DNA of 64,000 nucleotides from Dactylorhiza incarnata (Eukaryota > Streptophyta > Magnoliopsida > Asparagales > Orchidaceae): positions 5,197,501 through 5,261,500 of the forward strand of contig JAWHQI010000099.1 of assembly GCA_033032865.1 (NCBI GenBank), given 5' to 3'. Position numbers and translations under genes: made by a program. The notes under the pieces are model-generated. The model was not told the origin of the DNA and made no database searches. It worked only from the letters and a program-made list of their open reading frames with translations. This document shows positions 21,863 through 32,246 of this stretch, piece by piece. How positions within the stretch are numbered: position 1 is the stretch's first letter; each line of letters opens with the position of its first letter.

Positions 21863-23753
21863 TGATGAATAGTAAAATATACCTATTTTCTTTATAGTTT
21901 TTTGTACATTTTTATTTAGAATTGTAAATTTATATTTGAATTAATGAATAATTAGCTTGTTTTTATATATTTTCTTTTCTAACTTAATTTTTCTAATTTT
22001 TTCTAATATTTCTATTTTTTGTAGGTCAAGCCCTCGCCCATGCCCGTGACCCAGGGCGTGTCTTCTCAAGTACCAATTTCCAGCTCTCTCGACGATCGGC
22101 TTGTCATTTCGACGAATGGTCAAGTCACGCCCTCGTCACGCCCGTGACCGAGGCCGTGTACTTGGTCATGCCCGTATTGTACTCATCTCGATAGAAGAAT
22201 GCGCCATCTTGACGAACTAGCTTTCTACCTCGACGAATCAACATGTCACGCCCTCGGTCACACCCGTGACCGAGGATGTGACCCATCAAATCTTCCAAAA
22301 GCCAAGGCGCCAGCCATCACGCCCAGCTGCTGCCGCTCGCCGATCAATGTCACGCCCGTGACATTTGGTTCACGCCCGTGTTCAGCACCTGAACGGTCAA
22401 ACCTACCAGAACCAAGATAACTGTCCCGGCTTCTTCAACACACCCCTGGTCACACCCTCTGTCACGGTCTTGACCGAGGGCGTGTAATCCCAAATTTTAC
22501 CTATAAATAGAGGCTGACCCCCTCATCAATTCCTCCTCTTGGATTGCCCAAATTTGGGTGATCTTCCGCCATCCTTTCCACATTTTTTGTATGTTCCTTT
22601 TTTATTTTCCTTTTTTATGTTTTGTAATTTTATTTCTTAGTGTAATTATCTTTTATTTCTTATAATCCTTTCATTATGGCAATTAATAAATTTAGTTTTT
22701 ATTTCGTGTATTTATGTCCTATAATTTCAATTCATAACTTAGTTTCATTTCAGTAATTTCAATTCCTGCATTTTCTGCTTTCTAGTTTAATTTTAATTCA
22801 TGCATTTTCTGCTTTCTAGTTTAATTTCAATTCCTGCATTTTTAGCTAAGTTTATTTATTGTCGTAATATTTATTTTTTCGCTTTTATTCAAAATTATTC
22901 GCCATCGTAGTTTTCATTTTTTCTTCCTTGATGCGGTAGAGATTAGAGCCGAATATTATGTTTTCGATTATTTTCGTTTCAAAGCAATTTTCGTTCTCGC
23001 AATATCCGCTTTCGTTATTTTTTGTCTTCGTCATTTTCCGTTTTTGTCGTTTTATGTTTTCGTTTAGTTCATGTTTTCGTTTATTTCTGTTTTTGTTTTA
23101 TTAATAGTTTATGTATTTACATTAATAGCTTATTTTTCTTTATCGCTCACGCATTTATTTCACATCTACTCGTTTGGGTAGAACTCGCTCACGCATTTAT
23201 TTCCTGTCTACCCATTTGGGTAGAACTTGCTCACACATTTATTTCCCCTCTACCTATTTGGGTAGAGATTGCACTTCTGTCTTTCATTATGAAATTTCAC
23301 TTCCTTCCTTTTAATTATGCAATTTCATTTTCTGTAACTTTCAATTCTCGTTTTAATTCATGTTTCCTCCGATAGAACAATAGCGCGTTTTTTCAAAGTA
23401 GAAGTACTCGATAGACCCCGGATCTAAATACGACCTTGATAATTTTCTAAAAATATCCTATACTATATGCGATAAGGTATACTTACCTTTATCGAATGAC
23501 TAGTTTGGATAATAACGATACAAAGACTTGCAAAAACTCTCCTTTTCTATTAAAATTTCAAAGACTTCGGCGTCATCGCCACGGCGTAATCGTTGATACT
23601 CCTAAAGAAGGAAAGACCATTACTTCTATTCCTCGAAGTAGGATAATGGTCAGTTTCTCAAAGTAGGAGTACTCGCAAGATGCCTCGAAAATGCCCGCCG
23701 AATTCTACTCGCACCCGGAAAACTTTTGCCAAAGCTATAATTTTTACTCATCA
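21863..23753 (+). mobile_element. Right (3') LTR of the LARD-like element
   Basis: A 1,891-bp LTR starting TGATGAATAGTAAAATATAC, as the left one does, with the TATA box at 22502-22509 and the CACGCCCGTG cluster at about 22030-22480. It also has CGACGAAT motifs at about 22113 and 22232. Insertions relative to the left LTR lie near 22925-22970 and 23565-23600. Confidence 0.88.
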
Positions 23754-24240
23754 GATGGTGTGCAAGAAGACTTCAATCTATGTGATGGCATCCTGCAGAA
23801 TAAGCACAAAGTCTTTATTCCCTCCACCGGAGGAATCCGAGAGGAGATATTTTGAGAAGCTCACCAATCCAGGTATTCTTTCACCCTGGAGCAGTTAAAA
23901 TGTATATTGATATGTGTCGTACTCTGTATTGGCCGGAATGAAAAAGGATGTCACGGATTATGTAGCGCATTGCCAAACCTGCCAAATGGTGAAGACAGAG
24001 TGTCGAAGTCTGTGAGGTTTGATGCAAACTCTACCAACACTATAATGGAAATTTGAAGATATTTTGGTGGATTTTTTCCATGGTCTACCTCGATCTCATG
24101 CAGGAAATGACTCTATATAGGTCCTAGTAGATCACCTCACCAATATGGCTCAATTTATACCTAATCGGCAAGGTGGTGGAGTTGATATGTTAGCCAGTGC
24201 TAAGGTTTTGCAACGTGATTTGTTAAGGAAACAAATTCAT
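23754..24240 (+). pseudogene. Ty3/gypsy integrase remnant
   Basis: Continuation of the gypsy pol after the nested element. Conceptual translation gives HPGAVKMYIDMCRTLYWP at about 23880-23935, the histidine end of the integrase zinc-binding domain, then CQTCQ-type cysteines near 23975. Next comes DFFHGLPRSHAGND with VLVDHLTNMAQFIP at about 24070-24160, the start of the catalytic core with its first Asp. Stops interrupt every part and the rest of the core is not recognisable. Confidence 0.75.
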
Positions 24241-25064
24241 ACAATTACATTATAGACCATGTGAAATCACGAGTTGTGTGTCAGACTCTGTAAGGTGTGA
24301 ATAAGTGATGAGTAGACTTTACTCAAGATATTTTATATACACACAAAACTCCAATAGAAGCCTTGTTGACTTATCCACTTTGTCTGACATATAGATTTTG
24401 AGACGAATGTTGATATTATCAATTTAATCTCTCGTTCTCATGAATTCACAGTTGTTGCGTCGATGTAGTGGTATGCGCATATAATGTGATGATATTGTAA
24501 ACTAATAAGATTTTCCAGGATGTGTATTGGAGACTCATGTCAGGCAGGTAAGATATTGATGCAAGGAAATCATTGATGGTACTTGTATTAGGGATCTTGT
24601 GTTTTGAAGATTCGGCCCCGAACGTGTAAATGAGTTAGTGGTTTGGCAGTTTTGTTGGTTCATGGAACCTGTACTGCTAGAGAGATTGGTAATGGTAGCC
24701 TGATGCATCGTGGTTTTATAAATAAGTAGCATACATGATGTCGTACACACCACGTCCTCGCGGAATACATTCAAGTGTTTATGTGATTGAACTTATATTA
24801 CAATTTAATCAGCTTAGATTGATGTATTTACTATTGAAACAGTGTATCTCACTATTAGTTCGTATGACTTTGCAAGACAAGAGCGTTCATACAATTTAGA
24901 TTCTATGTATGAATCATAACGATTAAGGTTGTATATATGAGCTTGAATCTATTATGTATGGAGTATCCATAATTGTCTATGAAGAGTATGTTTTTCTCTC
25001 ATCTAGAAAACCCCCTACTCCACTCACATTTTCGGGGACGAAAATTCTCTTTGTTTTATTGTTT
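24241..25064. other. Decayed 3' part of the gypsy element
   Basis: No clear protein motif. The last 70 bases contain CATTTTCGGGGACGAAAATT (25016-25035), typical of the sequence just before the 3' LTR in Tekay/Del gypsy elements. Confidence 0.5.
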
Positions 25065-26977
25065 TGTAACATCCCAAAATTCTGACAAGACTGATTGAAC
25101 CCCCTAGGAGACCTAACTGGTTCAATTGACCTTTGTTGGTGACACTATTCGGGACCAGAGTGACCTTGTTGGTCAGGTGAGCCAATTACAATTGGTTTAC
25201 TTCAAATTTTGAGCTACAATGATTAAAATAGTTTTTTTTAGCAAATCTATTCAGAATAGACTCCGGTCAATGATGTTACACTCGAATGTAACACCATGCC
25301 AGTACATACAATATAACAATTGGTCCAGTCGGGACCCCACATCATATTGAACACACTAGCTAGACATTAATAAGATCATAACCAGAAAAGAACTACATGA
25401 GAGTATAATAAAGCGTAAGCAGAAGCTTTTAATAAAAATAATAACATAGAATGTCCACCTACTCAGGAATGTCATAAAATAGTTAGGCATCAAGCCCTTA
25501 CATTCAACCAATGTTTTTAAAACTCCAAAACATACATCGGCGCGCAGGTCAGCACTATATGGAAAGCAGTAAAATAGGCTGGCCTTCGAGGGACAACTCA
25601 GTAATGGGCTTTAGCCGCTATTTCCCACTCGGCTCACCAGCACCAGCACCATCAACAAATAAGAGGTAAATGAGAGTCATCAATGAGTTGACCATAAACT
25701 ACGTAACGATCCCACCCCCTGGCCATTATAGCTGGCTCAGGAGCGGGGCACCTAACCAGCAATCAAGCCGTACATGCAACATGTAATATATTAAAGAAAG
25801 TGCGAATACTCTACACAAGGTGAGGTATCAAGCACAATCAATCATCTAGGTTGAGCATCAAGTAAAGGGGAATCCAGTATGCAAATGATGTTAGTTGGGT
25901 TCACCTAGATGATCCCCACAACTGCCTAAGAAACCGCATGAGACTAACATAACATTAATTCATCACAACACAATGTGGGTACTCGAAACCACATGCTACA
26001 TACACTCACGTCATTATTTAAGTGTACTCACTCGGGTGTACTGTCACCACCCTAAGTTACGCAAACTTATTTGGGAAAGAGTGATTTTGACGGTCTAGGT
26101 TAATAAACCTTCCACGGCCTGCACCATGATCACATGACATTTCAGAGGTTAAGACCATATTTCGATCTGCATGGAATGGGTTTGGTTCAGCTTTGCCCGT
26201 GCTCTAGTCATCGTGATCAAACAGTACAATGCGGGTATGTCTTCTCCTCGACACAACTATTTAACACATACCAGTGCTACAATGCACGAGCTACGCACCC
26301 AGTCTATACAAGAGGACTTAGCATTCGCCAATAGAAATGATGTAGGAGGTCCAAGTCAACTCCACTATGATTTTGTGGAGAAGGTTTGTGTTCAACCACT
26401 CACAACCATGAGGCTTCTGTTAGGTACTTCAAGAGCCAACTTAAACTCTAGTCCTGTAACACGAATGACACATTTCACGGAGTCATTCTCCATCACGCAT
26501 TCTAGGCTTAACCTAAATGCAACATTACAAATTAAGCATCACTGATACGGGCCTACGACCACGGGTATACTTCACACATAATGTCTATGTTCGCACGTCT
26601 ACCGGATTTATACATATAATATATGTCAGGGATGGACACAATCGACTCGGAGTTCCCGAAAACTAATGGGAGTCATACACTTCACTAATTAGTGAAAGAG
26701 ACAACCTTATGCAAGCATAGAAAAAGGAATGATAGGACCAAACAAGTCCTAAGACCGGGAGGAAGGATCGTTACCCTTGTCGATCTCTTTGACGTCATGA
26801 ATCCAAGATTAAAGTCGGATGGAAAGAACCTAACAGCGTCGCACTCAATGGACGATGGAAGGTCTTCTTCTTCCTCTAGATTTTCTCTAGTTCGATTTTC
26901 CCAATTGAGGGGAGAGAGAGAGAGGTCAAGTAATAATGATCATAAAGATCACTCCCTGCCATCCTTAAAGGGATTAG
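25065..26977 (+). mobile_element. Ty3/gypsy 3' LTR (Tekay/Del-like)
   Basis: Starts TGTAACATCCCAAAATT at 25065, the usual start of Tekay/Del LTRs, right after the GGGGACGAAAATT motif. It runs about 1.9 kb to 26977, where a copia LTR begins. Short reading frames inside (for example 26171-26545 and 26692-27042) have no protein similarity that I recognise. The matching 5' LTR was not identified upstream, so the element is probably rearranged. The right boundary is set by the copia terminus, so the LTR may be truncated. Confidence 0.65.
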
Positions 26978-28117
26978 TGTTAGAAAATAAGATGTGTGTG
27001 CGTCGCTATGTAAATATATTATCGAAAATTAAGGATAATTAATTTTGCTGAATGCAGCGACAACGCAATACACAAGGATCGTTCTTACTCAAAAATTATT
27101 TATCTCAAGTGGAATTTTAAATCGCAGGCAGTGTTTTTTAAATGAGTGCACAAATTGAGAGACACAGAAATATTGTAAAACTAAAATAGAACGGTAATTT
27201 AGCTGAAGTGCGGAATTATTTTATACCGTTCTTGGATTCATGTTCGTGCTTCATGATGGCAGAAATTCGCAAAAGTTGAGACGTGTTGTTCTTTATGAAT
27301 TTCGCCGCTTTGGAAGAAACCTCTTGCATACAAGAGTGTCTAGAAATTCTCTACAAAGCGAACATTTAGAACAAACGATATATATAAATAATTGCATAAA
27401 CTGAATTCTATAAGAAGAAAGTTTTAACACCTCTTGATCAGAACATAGTTAGTGAACATTCCAAAATGATTTGATCTAAAGCTTAATCACTGTAATATAA
27501 TTATTAACTGACATGTTCAACTTACAGGTCAAATCAAATAAAGGGTATCTGTAATTTATCTCAGCAATTTTGACCCAAGAGAATGAGCAGATCTGAATCT
27601 AAATCAACATTTCAAATTGCTATAAGTATGGAAATGAATACCTGCAATCTCCAAGTTTCTCCTGTGGATCCTATCCCTAGATTCGAGTGGAAGGAGAAAT
27701 GAAGCTGTTATTCTAGCCAGCGGTGAAGATCCGATCAGCCCGGCGGCGAAGCCCCTAAATACTGGTGATGAAGATGGTGTTGCAGCACCCTCTCACTACT
27801 CTCGGATCCGTTGGTGATCCTTGCCGATGGTGAAGATCCGATCAGCCCTAGCCGCCTGTATGCAACAAGAATGAGAGAGAAGAGGGAGGAGCGGTTTCAC
27901 GAGGGAGGCAGAGAGAAGAAAACTGGATTTCACCCTAGTTCACCGATTAAGGATGGAATAAAAAATTCTTACTTGGCCTTTAATAGGAAAAGCCAAAAAA
28001 AAACCAAAAGGGAGTTACCAAATGCGGAATTAAAGATATTTAATTCTTCAAACCAAAAGTAACTTCCAAAGTTAATTGAATTTTTTATATCCATCATATT
28101 ATGCCTATGATGAGACC
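26978..28117 (-). mobile_element. Old copia 3' LTR, outer part
   Basis: Starts TGTTAGAAAATAAG at 26978. On the minus strand this is the LTR's 3' end. It continues at 35952 after the nested GC-rich-LTR element: removing that insertion and one AGACC copy joins CCTATGATG to GACTTCATG. The whole LTR would be about 1.94 kb, fitting Angela/Tork-type copia LTRs. No gene is seen inside. Confidence 0.65.
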
Positions 28118-28544
28118 TGTTGAAACCAAGGCTTGGTCTCTTGTGGAGTTCGGGAACTCAACAAGTTAGGGGGTGACCTCACGCTTACTTCTCCCAAGGG
28201 AGAGCTTTAGGTTGAAGACTTAGGAAACTAGGAACAAGACCAAGGGCTCAGCGAGGAGGTCCCACCACACACCCGGAAGATCTTAGAGCACTTCCCCTCC
28301 CAAGCCAATGCTGAGCTTGGAGCACCCTTGGAGGATCTATCCACCCACCAAAGAACTTGGGGAGAGAGTGGCCAAAAGAGAAGTCCCCTCCAAATGGGGC
28401 CCCCTTGGTCCTATTTATAGAATTCTGAACTTGGTCTGCCAATAGCCGCATTCTGGTCCACGAGATTATGAAAATATCCCCCAGTTTGGCCTGCCAACAG
28501 CCGAATCCCGCTGTTCTGAGATGTTAAACGTGGACCGCCCTATG

Positions 28545-29060
28545 GGGCCGGGCGAGCAGGGGGTAGGCAACCTCCCTCGCTTACCCCCTTACTGAGGCGG
28601 GGCGAGCCTGGGAGTTTGCCCGCCTCTTCGGCTTGCCCCCTGCTGGGGCGGGGCGAGCCCGGGAGGCCTCCCATCTCCGGCTCGCCTCCTCTGCTGGGGC
28701 GGGGCGAGCCCGGGAGGTGGACCCTCTCCAGTTCGCCCCCTCTACTAGGGCGGGGCGAGCCTAAGAGGCCTTCCCTCTCCGGCTCGCCCCCTTGCTGGGG
28801 CAGGGCGAGCCCGGGAGGCCTCCCCTCTCCGGCTCGCCCCCTCTGCTGGGGCGGGGCGAGCCCGGGAGGCGGACCATCTCCGGCTTGCCCCCTTGTTGGG
28901 GCGGGGCGAGCCCGGGAGGCCTTCCCTCTCTGGCTCGCCCCCTCTGCTTGGGCGGGGCGAGCCCGGGAGGCGGACCCTCTCCGGCTCGCCACCTTGCTGG
29001 GGCATGGCGAGCCCGAGAGGCCTCACCTCTCCGGCTCGCCCCCTCTGCCCTCCTTGGGAT
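28545..29060. repeat. 51-bp GC-rich minisatellite in the LTR, about 9-10 units
   Basis: GGCGAGCC recurs at 28601, 28652, 28703, 28754 and about 28804, a step of 50-51 bp, and continues to about 29050. Units alternate between GAGGCCT and GAGGTGG/GAGGCGG variants. As 51 is a multiple of 3, all frames stay open and give Pro/Arg/Gly-rich pseudo-proteins. The right LTR has the same array at 35300-35790. Confidence 0.9.
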
Positions 29061-29236
29061 GGGCGAGCGGGAGGCTGCCCGCCTCCCCTGTTCTCCCCCC
29101 TCTTTTGAATAATCTAGGGCTGCGCCCCTCGATCTTAAGCCCGTCCGATGGCTCACCCGCCTCCCCTTACCTGGGGCAGTGCCTCTTAAAATATATTGGG
29201 CCTAATGACATCTTGGGCCCCATGGATCCACTCGGC

Positions 29237-30195
29237 TTTTGGATTTTTCTACAACCATACATCGTATGTAGGCGCAGCGAAAATAAAGAGAAACAACCCA
29301 AAAAGATTCGGATCGGCCATGAACATTGAATCAAGAAGTAATGAAAACTACTAGGCATAAATTACCTTAGTGGAGTTGGATCGAATCCAACATAGGTGCT
29401 CCAAGAAGAAGAGTCCTGTCAGCGGCTATGCGAGAGTCCTCACGTAGAATGATGTCTACGTCTCTACAGTGATCCACACGAGCCGGGAGAAGAACGACTG
29501 CACCTTGCACTTCCACGAACTGCTAGGTTCGCTCCAGGAAGAACAATCACGGCGACGATCGCCGGGAGGAGGTCTGCATAGACGAGCGAAACGGCGGAAC
29601 ACTTCCATCGGCTAGGGTTCGTGAGGCGGAACTCTTCCGTCGGGTCTTCTTCCAGGAGGCGTAAGAAGAGCATCTTGAACCCTTAAAATCGGTCCTATTT
29701 ATACCCGAAGTATAAAAAGACCTAGGCAAATCGCTATCCGCAGTCCATACAGAAGAACTTGAGGTTTCTGTCAGCATTCGTCGAGTTTGCACGAAATAAT
29801 CCGACGAATTCTGACGAATCATATCAGACGGCAACATTTGCCAAGTTAAGGATCTCTGTAATAATTCGTCGAGTTTCCACGGAACAATCCGACGAATCCG
29901 ACGAATCATATCAGACGGCAACATTTGCCGAGCTTAGGGTCTCTGTAATAATTCGTCGAGTTTCCAAGGAACGATCCGATGAATTCTGACGAATCCGACG
30001 AATCATATCTGATGAATTCCGACAGCAACATTTGCTTTACCTCCCCGATTCTATATGGTGCTTGGTAACCTTTACCAACACAGTCAATCTTCCAACTTCT
30101 CCACATGCTCTTATGTGCGACCCTGCAGGCTCATATCGCGTTGGCAGTGACATTACATTTTTGACCAGTTCTAGATCACACTAGTAACTCCAACA
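29237..30195 (-). mobile_element. Solo copia-type LTR inside the left LTR
   Basis: A 959-bp insertion flanked by TCGGC at 29232-29236 and 30196-30200. On the minus strand it starts TGTTGGAGTTACTAGTG, a common copia LTR start, and ends near AAAAATCCAAAA, a worn terminus. The uninterrupted right LTR of the host element lacks it. No internal region remains, so it is probably the product of LTR-LTR recombination. It carries three ~95-105-bp repeats with ATTCGTCG/CGACGAAT motifs (29755-30030). Confidence 0.8.
29755..30030. repeat. About 100-bp tandem repeat with CGACGAAT motifs
   Basis: Three units, each with TCTGT, an ATTCGTCGAGTTT segment, AATCCGACGAAT and CAGACGGCAACATTTGC. ATTCGTCG and CGACGAAT are reverse complements within each unit. 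A related array is in the Sirevirus LTR. Confidence 0.8.
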
Positions 30196-30217
30196 TCGGC
30201 GAATACAGGGTTGTACA

Positions 30218-30294
30218 CAATCCCTGCCCTTTTTGAGCGGGACTCACGCTCGGAAAGAAAAGTCCAACCTTGCCTATTCGGTGAGTGCCTTCCT
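30218..30294. other. Polypurine-tract side of the GC-rich-LTR element
   Basis: On the minus strand the bases next to the LTR read AAAAAGGGCAGGGATTG, a purine-rich tract fitting the primer for plus-strand DNA synthesis. It sets the element on the minus strand. Confidence 0.55.
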
Positions 30295-31091
30295 GAGAGC
30301 CCGTCTAGCGGAGCCACCTCGGGGAAAAACTACTTAGCCTCCCCGAGAGGCCTTCCTACCCTATCGAAAAGTGAGAGCCCGGCTAGCGGAGCCATCTCGG
30401 GGGAAAAACACAGCCTCCCCAAAGGCCTTCCTACCCTGCCGGCTAGCGAGAGCCAGGCTAGCGAAGCCACCTCGGGGGAAAACACTTAGTCTCCCTGAGA
30501 GGCCTTCCTACCCTGCCGGCTAACGAGATCCCGGCTAGCCGAGCCACCTCGGGGGAAGCACACTTAGCCTCCCCGAGAGGCCTTCCTACCCTGCCGGCAA
30601 GCGAGAGCCTGGCTAGCGGAGCCACCTCAGGGGAAAAACACTTAGCCTCCCCGAGAGGCCTTCCTACCCTAACGGCTAGCAAGAGCCCGGCTTGCGGAGC
30701 CACCTCGGGGGAAAAACATAGCCTCCCTGAGAGGCCTTCCTACCCTACCGGCTAGCGAGAGCCTGGCTAGTGGAGCCATCTTGGGGAAAAACACTTAGCC
30801 TCCCTGAGAGGCCTTCCTACCCTGCCGGCTAGCGAGAGCCCGACTAGCGGAGCCACCTCGAGGAAAAAACACTTAGCATCCCTGAGAGGCCTTCCTACCG
30901 TGTCGGCTAGCGAGAGCCCGGCTAACGGAGCCATCTGGAGGGAAAAACACTTAACCTCCCCGAGAGGCCTTCCTACCCTGCCGGCTAGCGAGAGCCCGGC
31001 TAGCGGAGCCACCTCGGGGGAAAAACACTTAGCCTCCTCGATAGGGCCTTCCTACCCTGCCGACTAGCGAGAGCCCGGCTAGCAGAGCCAC
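30295..31091. repeat. 78-bp minisatellite, about 10 units
   Basis: Each unit runs GAGAGCCCGGCTAGCGGAGC, then CACCTCGGGG, GAAAAACACTTAGCCTCCC, CGAGAGGCCTTCCTACCC and TGCCGGCTAGC. Units differ by a few substitutions or 1-4-base deletions. It is unrelated to the 51-bp LTR array of the same element. It stops abruptly at 31091 where a copia LTR begins. Confidence 0.9.
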
Positions 31092-32246
31092 TGTGAAGTT
31101 TTCCGAATCTTAATGGAGTGAGCAGTAATCATACAACTTAGAGTTCACAAGCCAAACAACCAGAAGCACATGAAGGAAATAAAGTCTTTATTGATAACAA
31201 CAATCTTCATTACAGGGAGAGGTATACATGGCGAGACATGATTTCGCCAGTACACAAAACCAAAGGGAAAATTACAATGCTAAAAAGTAAGATAACTGAG
31301 ACCGCAGATCGCGCGGTCTTCTTGCCGATCACACTGAAAGCTGCCTGACCGCAAACACTTCCGGTCACCGATCAACACTCCCGCCCGCTGAGCTTCTGCG
31401 ACCTCCTTCTCCACTGATTCTCCCGAACTACAGCAACCCACACTGCAAGCCGCGAGACCGCCCGAACACTTTCAGAAGAAGAGGTGATCGCTGCTACCCG
31501 CACAATCCGCAGAAGCTGCACAAGGAAAATTCAATCAGCAAGACCGACCGGTCACAAGAATTGAGACCGCAAGAATTAGACGCGAGCTCAGCTTACACTT
31601 GGTGCGATTGTTAATGCTGCTATAGTGGCTCCTATTTATAGGCGTGAGACCTGATCCAGTCACCACCCTATGAGATAGGATCACCACTCTCTAGATCGCG
31701 CGACCAGAACCAGTCAACTCGCGTGATCAGCAACAGACAATTCTGCTTAGGTGAGATCGCCGACTTCAACAACAGACCGCGGGAGATCGCCACTCCCATA
31801 ATGAAGTCGCCCACCACCAATGTTCGCCAATAAGACCACGAACACAACTTGTTCGCCAATGCCACATCGAACACAACCTGTTCGCCTGCCAGCCTCCTCC
31901 TGAGACCGCGAACAGAGTCCACTCTACTAAGATGCCTTAGCCAGCGAATACAACCAGAAACCTGGATAGCCATAAGACCGGCTTCTGGAAACCTGAATCT
32001 ACCTGTGCGGTCACACCAGACCGGCACAACCCTGAGATAGACAGCCCGCCACGTGGTCACAGACTAGACCGAGCGGCCTTACCCCAGCACCTTGGACACA
32101 GAACGGCAGTCATGCCAGGAGACCGCGGCTAGACTAAAGACAAGTCAGACCGTAGAGCAGATCGCCAGACGTGCGGTCTCACCAGACCGCGCGATCACCC
32201 TCCCAGACCGCCAACTCCCAAAACTTCCACTTCAACATTTTCAACA
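31092..32246 (-). mobile_element. 3' LTR of the truncated copia
   Basis: On the minus strand it starts TGTTGAAAATGTTGAAG, right after the tract CAAGGGGGAG, and ends at 31092. Repeated GACCGCGCGATC-like motifs occur through 31300-32220. No gene is seen inside. Confidence 0.75.

Larger units (their letters stand above)
18175..23753 (+). mobile_element. Complete non-autonomous LTR element without ORF (LARD-like)
   Basis: Bounded by TGATGAATAG at 18175 and ACTCATCA at 23753, with 5-bp target duplications GATGG at 18170-18174 and 23754-23758. LTRs are 18175-19911 and 21863-23753. A tRNA-Asp-type PBS follows the left LTR at 19918-19936, and a purine-rich tract (TATGTGGGGGTATT) precedes the right LTR at about 21850-21862. 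The interior of about 1.95 kb is very AT-rich with no protein motif. It inserted into the gypsy pol, so it is younger than that element. It needs all proteins in trans. Confidence 0.9.
28118..30217 (-). mobile_element. Left (3') LTR of the GC-rich-LTR element, interrupted
   Basis: LTR sequence 28118-29236 plus 30201-30217, split by a solo LTR with its TSD. It contains a TATA box (28412-28419, minus) and a 51-bp GC-rich minisatellite (28545-29060). It matches the right LTR but with many substitutions and small indels, so the insertion is fairly old. Confidence 0.85.

Noticed and set aside
26134..27042. Plus-strand frames of 66-124 codons in the gypsy LTR
   Set aside because: They lie inside an LTR, have no recognisable domain, and one runs across the gypsy/copia LTR boundary at 26977.
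28540..29330. Open frames of up to 237 codons on both strands, Pro/Arg/Gly-rich
   Set aside because: They follow a 51-bp tandem repeat whose unit is a multiple of three, so several frames stay open on both strands. No domain, and the same effect occurs at 35290-35840.
30295..31091. Regular repeats that could suggest a CRISPR-like array
   Set aside because: The units are contiguous 78-bp minisatellite copies with no unique spacers, in plant retroelement DNA without cas genes.
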